This document shows, in pieces, positions 1 to 5,073 of a stretch of 6,811 nucleotides of DNA. Under the pieces are notes generated by a model. It had not been told where the DNA came from. It did no database searches and saw only the letters and a program-made list of their open reading frames with translations. The stretch's first letter is position 1. Every line of letters begins with the position of its first letter. Source of the DNA: Planctomycetota bacterium (GTDB lineage: Bacteria; Planctomycetota; Planctomycetia; Pirellulales; Thermoguttaceae); assembly GCA_013202535.1 (NCBI GenBank), contig JABMRP010000442.1, positions 1 to 6,811 of the forward strand, in the 5' to 3' direction. The translations under genes and the position numbers were made by a program.

Positions 1-33
1 ATTTGTGCGAAGCACCCTCCGGGCCGTTCCGGC

Positions 34-54
34 AAATTGGACCTGTCCCCTTTT
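34..54. repeat. REP-like intergenic motif (single copy seen)
   Basis: The stretch contains GGACCTGTCCCCTTTT; read on the minus strand this is AAAAGGGGACAGGTCC. Sequences of the AAAAGGGGACAGG type are, from memory, common dispersed intergenic repeats in several GC-rich bacteria including planctomycetes, and are often found near REP-associated tyrosine transposases. Only one copy lies in this window and no transposase gene is visible, so the repeat status rests on resemblance alone. A small potential hairpin (arms 19-22 and 29-32) lies just upstream. Confidence 0.35.
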
Positions 55-129
55 CCCGCCCGGGAGAGGCCGTAAACCCCCTGTCCGTGGATCGCAGTTC
101 CGTGGAACGGGGGGGGTCGGGCAATTGAC

Positions 130-158
130 TTGCGACGTCCAGTTGTGGCGAATACAAT
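130..158 (+). promoter_or_regulatory. Candidate sigma-70-type promoter for the 75-aa lipoprotein gene
   Basis: A -35-like TTGCGA (130-135) is followed after 17 bases by TACAAT (153-158), which matches the -10 consensus at five of six positions. An overlapping TTGACT (125-130) is closer to the -35 consensus but its spacing of 22 bases is too long. Transcription would start near 165, about 45 bases before the start codon. An 8-base direct repeat TCCGTGGA (84-91 and 99-106) lies upstream. Promoter signals in planctomycetes are poorly defined, so this is a sequence match only. Confidence 0.4.
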
Positions 159-209
159 GGAGGCTTCTTGTTTCGCAGCACGTGCAAATTGTAGGAGGTT
201 CTGGTTCCC

Positions 210-437
210 ATGCGAAAGCTGGTAGTGTTCTGTGCGTTGTCGGTCTTCTGCCTCGGCTCCGTGGTCGGTTGCGTGCCGCCGTTTGGTGGTGCTGCTCCCA
301 ATTCCACCGAAGCCGCTAAAGCCAAGCAAGAAGCGGCCGAGACAGCGCCCTGTTGCGACAAGGCCAAGGAGAAGCCGGCATGTTGCGACAAGGGTGAGGC
401 TGGCGAGGAAGCGGTCCCCAAGACGCCCGAGTCCTAG
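210..437 (+). CDS. Small cysteine-rich lipoprotein of unknown function
   Basis: This 75-residue protein is not one I recognise. It opens with a typical lipoprotein signal: Met-Arg-Lys, a hydrophobic stretch, then V-V-G-C with the lipidated cysteine at residue 21. A strong Shine-Dalgarno AGGAGG (193-198), 11 bases before the ATG, supports the start. The mature part is short, rich in Ala, Glu and Lys, and probably unstructured. It carries two copies of P-x-C-C-D-K (Cys48-49 and Cys58-59), with ten residues between the copies. Vicinal cysteines of this kind could bind metal or take part in thiol chemistry, but no function is established. A near-identical PACCEK motif occurs in the linker of the lipoprotein mutarotase encoded next downstream. 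It seems to have its own promoter and is separated from that gene by 326 bases, so co-transcription is uncertain. Confidence 0.8.
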   Translation: MRKLVVFCALSVFCLGSVVGCVPPFGGAAPNSTEAAKAKQEAAETAPCCDKAKEKPACCDKGEAGEEAVPKTPES

Positions 438-570
438 GCACCCCGCCCGGCTCGCCCACGACCAAGGCCGGGCACGCCTCGTGCCGCCATCGGCCCGACC
501 CGTGACGCTTGATCTCCCCACCGCAAGCGCGCCCCCCCACGGAAACGATCTCCCCTGGTGCTTTGGGGTC

Positions 571-599
571 GCGGTGCGCGCCGTCGGCGCGCGTGCCGC
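571..599 (+). terminator. GC-rich hairpin, possible terminator of the upstream gene
   Basis: GCGCGCC (576-582) and GGCGCGC (586-592) form a perfect 7-bp stem with a 3-base loop. GCGG (571-574) and CCGC (596-599) can extend it by four pairs across a small internal loop. The following bases TGAATTCTT are AT-rich but not a real T-tract, so intrinsic termination would be weak. The hairpin sits just upstream of the -35 box at 607 and could insulate the operon from upstream transcription. It could also be a chance structure in GC-rich DNA. Confidence 0.3.
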
Positions 600-606
600 T
601 GAATTC

Positions 607-635
607 TTGACAGGTTGGCTGCCCCGGTCCACAAT
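607..635 (+). promoter_or_regulatory. Candidate sigma-70-type promoter of the transport operon
   Basis: A perfect -35 consensus TTGACA (607-612) is followed after exactly 17 bases by CACAAT (630-635), a four-of-six match to the -10 consensus that keeps the important A at position 2 and final T. Transcription would begin near 642 and leave a leader of about 120 bases before the mutarotase ATG at 764. It is the best promoter match upstream of the five co-directional genes. Confidence 0.5.
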
Positions 636-655
636 GGGACAGTCATCGGCGCGCG

Positions 656-716
656 CCCCCCCGTGTTCGGGAGGGGGTCGCTTGCTGGATGCCTGTGCGA
701 TGGGGTGCCCCCTCGC
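656..716 (+). promoter_or_regulatory. Possible structured mRNA leader (two hairpins)
   Basis: In the predicted leader, CCCC-CCCG (656-663) can pair with CGGG-A-GGGG (668-676) around a TGTT loop with one bulged A. A second hairpin pairs GCGA (697-700) and the G run at 702-705 with the C run and TCGC (713-716). I recognise no riboswitch class. With this base composition such stems arise easily by chance, so a regulatory role is speculative. Confidence 0.2.
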
Positions 717-763
717 CCACGGCCAGCCTCCCACGATTGGGTCCCCAACACAGGAACCTTGCC

Positions 764-1288
764 ATGAAAATGTATTTCCCCCGGCTTCTCACCGTCGCGG
801 CCACGCTTGGTCTGGGTATCGTGGTCGGTCTGGCCTGCAGCCAGTCCCAGCGTGACGGAGCCGGTCAGGCCGCCGCCGCCGACGCTGCCGAAGAGACGCC
901 GGCCTGCTGCGAGAAGCAACCGGCCTCCCGCGAGAAATGCGCGAAGAAGGTGCGGCGATTCGGTTCCGTGATCGGGCTGAAGCGGGAGTCGGTGGACCGT
1001 TACGTCGAACTCCACGCCGCCGTCTGGCCCACCGTGCAGAAACAGATTTCCGGGAGCAATATCCAGAACTACTCGATCTACATGGGCGAGTTGGACGACG
1101 GCAACCTTTATCTGTTCAGCTACTTCGAGTACACCGGCGACGACTTCAAGGCCGACATGGCCCGAATGGCCGAAGATCCCGAGACCCAGCGCTGGTGGAA
1201 GGAAACCGATCCGCTGCAGATTCCGCTGAAGAACCGCGCCGAGGGCGATCACTGGATGTCGATGAAAGAGGTCTTCCATCAGGACTGA
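764..1288 (+). CDS. rhaM: Lipid-anchored L-rhamnose mutarotase-family (RhaM/RhaU, DUF718) protein
   Basis: The protein has 174 residues. Residues 1-25 form a signal with a relaxed lipobox (V-G-L-A-C, lipidation at Cys25), then an Ala-rich linker with Cys48-Cys49 and Cys59. From about residue 61 to 174 it follows RhaM closely: Y80-x3-H84-x3-W88-P aligns with E. coli Tyr18 and the catalytic His22, then Y103-S-I-Y106, QRWWK (142-146) and the C-terminal MKEVF. RhaM-type enzymes interconvert alpha and beta anomers of L-rhamnose, normally in the cytoplasm. Here the signal implies an extracytoplasmic enzyme that could supply the anomer the transporter prefers. The ATG at 764 is chosen over one at 689 because it is preceded by AGGAA at 752-756 and begins the signal peptide directly. 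The binding-protein gene starts 42 bases downstream, consistent with one operon. Family is clear; the exact sugar is not proven, and L-fucose-like sugars are possible. Confidence 0.85.
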   Translation: MKMYFPRLLTVAATLGLGIVVGLACSQSQRDGAGQAAAADAAEETPACCEKQPASREKCAKKVRRFGSVIGLKRESVDRYVELHAAVWPTVQKQISGSNIQNYSIYMGELDDGNLYLFSYFEYTGDDFKADMARMAEDPETQRWWKETDPLQIPLKNRAEGDHWMSMKEVFHQD

Positions 1289-1330
1289 CGGTTAGCCGCC
1301 CGTAACACGCGCAAGGAGAATGACGACGCC

Positions 1331-2314
1331 ATGCGATACTTCACGATTTTGCTCTGTCTCGCCATCTGCCCGCTCGGCGCCGGATGCGGCGGCGGCGACG
1401 CCGACGACGGCAAGTTGACCATCGCCGTGATCCCCAAGAGCATGGGGGCCGAATTCTGGGAGACGGTGGAGGAGGGTGCCCGGGAGGCGGCGGCCGAATT
1501 GGACGTGGAAATGAATTGGGAGGGGCCGCAGGACGAAACGCAGATCGCCGAGCAGAACAAGATTGTCGAGAATATGGTCAATCTCGGCGTCGACGGCATC
1601 GCCCTGGCGCCGCTGAACCCCAAGGCCATGGAAAAGTCGGTGCGGAACGCCGTCGAAGCCGGCATTCCGGTGGTGGTCTTCGACTCCGCGGTCAACGGGG
1701 ATGCCCACTGCAGTTTCGTGGCGACCAATAACCGGCAGGGTGGAGTGATCGGGGCAAAGCACCTGGACGAGTTGCTCGGTGACGACCAGAAGCGGATCAT
1801 GGTGATGCGCTTCATCCAGGGAACCGCCAGCACCGAAGCCCGTGCCGTGGGGTTCATTGAAGCGGCCGAAGCCGCCGGCAAGGTGATCGAGGCCGATCCC
1901 GTGGCCGAGGACGCCACCGTCGTGGGCTGCAAGAAGACGGCGGCGAACACGCTGGAGAATTTCGTGGATACCGACGACGTGCTCCAACTCGACGGCATCT
2001 TCGCCTGCAACGACCGGGCCACGTTGGGAGTGTTGGAGGCCCTGGAAGATCTCCGCAAGAGCGGCATCACGGTAAACGTCAAGTTCATCGGCTTTGATTT
2101 CACCCCGAAACTCGTTAAGTCGCTTCAGGAAGATCAGATCGACGCCCTAGTCGTACAGAACCCGCGCAAAATGGGCTACCTGGCGGTAAAAACCCTGGTC
2201 GCGCGTCTGCGGGGAGAAGAGGTTGAAGCGCTGATCGATACGGGGGTGGAATTGGCCACCAAGCAAAGCTTGGCCGAGGACGAAACGCTCCGCAAACTGG
2301 TCGGGGCGAAATAG
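1331..2314 (+). CDS. Sugar ABC transporter substrate-binding lipoprotein, RbsB/CUT2 type
   Basis: This 327-residue protein is a periplasmic-binding-protein family 4 (type 1 fold) receptor that captures a sugar outside the cytoplasmic membrane for the RbsC-type permease encoded downstream. A lipoprotein signal ends at L-G-A-G-C with Cys19 as the anchor. The first lobe starts with KLTIAVIPK (28-36); the aromatic pair F42-W43 sits where family members stack on the sugar ring. V-F-D118 in FDSAVNGD, R171 in STEAR, N227-D228 in FACND, D256 in IGFDFTP and Q276 in VVQNPRKMGY match the usual ligand-contact and hinge positions. The ATG has AAGGAG at 1313-1318, a rather long 12 bases away. Length is normal for the family. 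Linkage to a RhaM-like mutarotase suggests L-rhamnose or a related deoxysugar, which is inference. The following gene starts 111 bases later, the largest gap inside the operon. Confidence 0.92.
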   Translation: MRYFTILLCLAICPLGAGCGGGDADDGKLTIAVIPKSMGAEFWETVEEGAREAAAELDVEMNWEGPQDETQIAEQNKIVENMVNLGVDGIALAPLNPKAMEKSVRNAVEAGIPVVVFDSAVNGDAHCSFVATNNRQGGVIGAKHLDELLGDDQKRIMVMRFIQGTASTEARAVGFIEAAEAAGKVIEADPVAEDATVVGCKKTAANTLENFVDTDDVLQLDGIFACNDRATLGVLEALEDLRKSGITVNVKFIGFDFTPKLVKSLQEDQIDALVVQNPRKMGYLAVKTLVARLRGEEVEALIDTGVELATKQSLAEDETLRKLVGAK

Positions 2315-2355
2315 CCCACAACTTCGGCCGCGCCGGCAGCCCGTCTTGGCCCGGC

Positions 2356-2412
2356 GTGCCCTGATTCGGCTGAATCGTCTCATGTTGACCCGGCGGGCGT
2401 TGGACAGGGCAC
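2356..2412 (+). promoter_or_regulatory. Intercistronic inverted repeat between binding protein and ATPase genes
   Basis: GTGCCCTG (2356-2363) is perfectly complementary to CAGGGCAC (2405-2412), 13 bases before the ATPase start codon. Inside lies a small hairpin, ATTC-GGCT-GAAT (2364-2375). There is no T-tract, so it is not a classical terminator. Such structures between binding-protein and transporter genes are known in other operons to raise binding-protein output by stabilising the upstream mRNA. That role here is inference. Confidence 0.3.
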
Positions 2413-2425
2413 CGCGAGTGAGCGC

Positions 2426-3976
2426 ATGGCAATCGTATTCGATCCATCTTCAGCGGGCAACGGTACGGACCGCCTTCGGATGACCGGAGTGCATAAGCGG
2501 TTCGGGGCGACCCTCGCCCTGCGCGGCGTGGATCTGGCGGTCTGCGCCGGAGAGGTTCACGCCCTGGTCGGCGAGAACGGGGCCGGAAAGAGCACATTGA
2601 TGAAAGTGCTCTCTGGGGCCCATGCCCCCGACCACGGCCGCATGTGGCTCGATGGCACGCCCTTTCGGCCTCGCAACCCGCTGCACGCCCGCCAAAGCGG
2701 CGTTTCGATGATCTACCAGGAACTTTCCCTGGCGCCACACCTTTCGGTCATGGAAAACATCCTCCTGGGTATCGAGCCGACTCGAGGTCCGCTGGTGCGG
2801 TGGGCGGAAATGCGAGACCGGGCCGCCACCGCATTGAAGGAAGTGGGGATCGGCGATCTGGACCCGGAGGTCCAGCTCCGCCACCTTCCCATCGCCATGC
2901 AGCAGATGGTCGAGATCGCCCGGGCCGTGGCCATCGACTGCCGCGTGCTGGTCCTGGATGAGCCGACCAGCAGCCTGACGCAACGAGATGCCGACAATCT
3001 GTTTGCGCTGATCCGACGGCTGAAGTCCAAAGGGCTGGGCATCGTCTACATTTCGCACTTCCTCGAAGAAGTGCAGGAGATCAGCGACCGCTTCACCGTG
3101 TTGCGCGACGGGCAGACGGTCGGCGGCGGGATAACCGCCGAGGCGACGATCCAGAGGATTATCTCCTCAATGGTTGGCCGAGATGTCGAGGATCTCTACC
3201 CGCGCTCGCCGCGTGTGCCGGGCGAGACGGTCCTGGAAACCCACGATCTGGCCGGCATGGATAGACCCCTGTCGGCCAGTCTCAAGCTCCGCCGTGGGGA
3301 GGTACTCGGCGTGGCCGGATTGGTCGGCGCGGGGCGGACGGAATTGATGCGAGTGATTTTCGGGTTGGACCGATTGGCGGGCGGGGCGTTGACCGTCGGT
3401 TCGGTCGGCGGGACCGCGTCACCGGCACGACGGTGGAAGCAGAGCGTCGGTATGGTGAGCGAAGATCGCAAGACCGAGGGGCTGGCCCTGGGTTTGTCGG
3501 TCGCCGACAACGTTACCCTCCCCCAGCTCCGTGGCCTGGGGCCTTGGCGGCTGGTCACACCATCGCGGCAAGCCGCCGCCACACAGCCCTGGATCGACAA
3601 GATTCCGATCAAGTGCGGAACGCCCTACGATCCGGTTCACAGCCTCTCCGGCGGCAATCAGCAGAAGGTCGCCCTCGCCCGACTCTTGCACGCCGACGTC
3701 GACGTTCTCCTGCTCGACGAACCGACCCGCGGCATCGACGTGGGCTCCAAGGTGCAGATCTACCGACTCATCGACGAGCTGGCGGTGGGCGATCCGGCCG
3801 CCGGGCGAAAACCGAAGGGCGTGTTGATGATTAGCAGCTATCTTCCCGAACTGTTGGGGGTGTGTGATCGCATCGCCGTGATGTGTCGTGGCCACCTAAC
3901 CGAGGCACGGCCCGTCGACCAGTGGGACGAACACCAGCTCATGGTCGCGGCGACCGGACAGGAACAAGAAGCATGA
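2426..3976 (+). CDS. Sugar ABC transporter ATP-binding protein, RbsA type (first copy)
   Basis: This 516-residue protein has two ABC ATPase domains in one chain, as in RbsA, XylG and MglA, and would power sugar uptake from the cytoplasmic face of the permease. Domain 1 has Walker A GENGAGKST (49-57), Q-loop Q98, Walker B VLVLDEPT with D178-E179 and H-loop H211; its signature is altered to LPIAMQQ (154-160). Domain 2 has the degenerate Walker A GLVGAGRT (298-305, Arg304 replacing Lys) normal for this family, a canonical LSGGNQQK signature (407-414) and Walker B D431-E432. One good composite ATP site (Walker A of domain 1 with signature of domain 2) is thus intact. The ribosome binding site before ATG 2426 is weak (GAGTGAG at 2416-2422). 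The stop overlaps the permease start as ATGA. It is clearly different in sequence from the second ATPase in this operon, so not a recent duplicate. Confidence 0.93.
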   Translation: MAIVFDPSSAGNGTDRLRMTGVHKRFGATLALRGVDLAVCAGEVHALVGENGAGKSTLMKVLSGAHAPDHGRMWLDGTPFRPRNPLHARQSGVSMIYQELSLAPHLSVMENILLGIEPTRGPLVRWAEMRDRAATALKEVGIGDLDPEVQLRHLPIAMQQMVEIARAVAIDCRVLVLDEPTSSLTQRDADNLFALIRRLKSKGLGIVYISHFLEEVQEISDRFTVLRDGQTVGGGITAEATIQRIISSMVGRDVEDLYPRSPRVPGETVLETHDLAGMDRPLSASLKLRRGEVLGVAGLVGAGRTELMRVIFGLDRLAGGALTVGSVGGTASPARRWKQSVGMVSEDRKTEGLALGLSVADNVTLPQLRGLGPWRLVTPSRQAAATQPWIDKIPIKCGTPYDPVHSLSGGNQQKVALARLLHADVDVLLLDEPTRGIDVGSKVQIYRLIDELAVGDPAAGRKPKGVLMISSYLPELLGVCDRIAVMCRGHLTEARPVDQWDEHQLMVAATGQEQEA

Positions 3977-5073
3977 GCGCATCGACCAAGAACCGTACCG
4001 CTGGCGACTCGGCCGAGAGTAGTTCGATCTGGCAATCGAAGTGGTTCGATACGGCCAGCCGGTTTCTGGCCCTGATCGCCGTCTTCTCCTTTTTTGCCAT
4101 CATGGTCAAGGAGGGCAAGTTTTACACGGCGCGAAACCTGGAGAACATCCTTCGTCAAAGCGCCGTCTACGCCACCGCCGCGCTGGGGATGACCATGGTA
4201 ATCATCACCGCGGGCATCGATCTTTCGGTCGGCTCGGTCATCGCGCTGACGGTGGTGGTAATCGCCTGGATGTTGAATATCCACTGGGACGTCATTCCGG
4301 TTGGCGGTGGAGAAACCGAGGTTGTCTTCCTCATCCACCAGTGGCCCGTTCTGGTGCCGATCCTGGCCGTTCTGGTTGCTCTGCTTATGGCGACGCTTGC
4401 CGGATTGCTCAATGGGACAACACTGGTTGGCCAGCGACTGGTGCCCTTCATTGTAACCCTGGGAACGATGGGCATCTTTCGGGGTGTTGCCAAATTGATC
4501 GCCCACGAGAAGGACATCTACCCGCAAGAAGACACGTGGATTGCCGACATCATGGATCCGACCCTCACCAGTGTCGATCCTTCGCGGAGTTGGATGCTAC
4601 TGCCGCCCGGTGTATGGCTCTTACTGATCGCGGCGGTTGGCGCTGCGCTGCTTCTTCGCTATACGCGCCTGGGAAGGCATATCTATGCCGTCGGCTCCAA
4701 CGCGGAGACGGCCCGGCTTTGCGGCGTGCCGGTCGGCCGCACGAAGATTCTGGTCTATACGCTGGCCGGGTTCTTCGGCGGATTGGCCGGGCTGATGCAG
4801 TTCTCAATTGCCGGAGGAATCGGCGCGCCTACCACGGCCGTTGCCTACGAGTTGCACATCATTGCGGCTGTAGTCATTGGCGGGGCCAGTTTTTCCGGCG
4901 GCGAAGGATCGATCCTCGGTAGTTTCATTGGAGCACTGATTATTGCCGTCCTCTACATGGGTTGCCAGTTGATGCTTTGGCCGAAATCAGTCCAGGAGAT
5001 CGTTATCGGTGTGATCATTATCCAGGCCGTCGCGCTCGACCAATTCCGCCGTCGGCGGATGGCCCTCTCGTGA
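3973..5073 (+). CDS. Sugar ABC transporter permease, RbsC type
   Basis: This 366-residue integral membrane protein belongs to the BPD_transp_2 family and would form the sugar channel as a dimer in the cytoplasmic membrane. Family hallmarks are AALGMTMVIITAGIDLSVGS (69-88), the cytoplasmic loop GRHIYAVGSNAETARLCGVP (234-253) that contacts the ATPase, and AAVVIGGASFSGGEGSILGS (298-317). Hydrophobic segments recur from about residue 30 to 352. Compared with E. coli RbsC it has about 20 extra residues near 102-124, a hydrophilic stretch with Gly-Gly-Gly and acidic residues before the next membrane segment, and a somewhat longer loop at 180-208. The ATG at 3973 is preferred over one at 3883 because it has AGGA at 3960-3963, overlaps the ATPase stop as ATGA, and gives a normal N-terminus. 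It is the only permease gene in the window, so a homodimer is the simplest model. Confidence 0.93.
   Translation: MSASTKNRTAGDSAESSSIWQSKWFDTASRFLALIAVFSFFAIMVKEGKFYTARNLENILRQSAVYATAALGMTMVIITAGIDLSVGSVIALTVVVIAWMLNIHWDVIPVGGGETEVVFLIHQWPVLVPILAVLVALLMATLAGLLNGTTLVGQRLVPFIVTLGTMGIFRGVAKLIAHEKDIYPQEDTWIADIMDPTLTSVDPSRSWMLLPPGVWLLLIAAVGAALLLRYTRLGRHIYAVGSNAETARLCGVPVGRTKILVYTLAGFFGGLAGLMQFSIAGGIGAPTTAVAYELHIIAAVVIGGASFSGGEGSILGSFIGALIIAVLYMGCQLMLWPKSVQEIVIGVIIIQAVALDQFRRRRMALS

Larger units (their letters stand above)
438..763. other. Intergenic region between small lipoprotein and transport operon
   Basis: I see no convincing gene in these 326 bases on either strand. The region is GC-rich with C and G runs. 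It holds a 6-bp hairpin (GGCACG 471-476, CGTGCC 480-485) 33 bases after the lipoprotein stop, a stronger hairpin at 571-599, a promoter candidate at 607-635, and two possible leader hairpins at 656-676 and 697-716. The last bases carry the AGGAA ribosome binding site (752-756) of the mutarotase gene. Confidence 0.6.

Noticed and set aside
84..106. Direct repeat TCCGTGGA as an operator
   Set aside because: Two 8-base copies 15 bases apart upstream of a promoter candidate are suggestive, but there is no linked regulator gene and no second site to compare.
471..485. GGCACG/CGTGCC hairpin after the small lipoprotein gene as a terminator
   Set aside because: The stem is only 6 bp with a 3-base loop and no following T-tract, which is common by chance at this GC content.
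689..763. Upstream ATG at 689 as start of the mutarotase gene
   Set aside because: It would add 25 residues in front of a complete signal peptide and has no good ribosome binding site; the ATG at 764 has AGGAA at suitable spacing.
232..855. Plus-strand open frame of 207 codons bridging the lipoprotein gene and the following gap
   Set aside because: It is Arg/Pro-rich, starts inside the lipoprotein gene out of frame, has no ribosome binding site, and overlaps the mutarotase signal peptide region.
434..1279. Long minus-strand open frame of 281 codons across the intergenic region and the mutarotase gene
   Set aside because: It lies opposite a clearly recognisable RhaM-family gene, has no recognisable domain, and its composition is that of antisense translation of GC-rich DNA.
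1279..2103. Minus-strand open frame of 274 codons opposite the binding-protein gene
   Set aside because: It is antisense to a textbook binding protein, rich in Ser, Ala and Pro as expected for a shadow frame, and no motif is recognisable.
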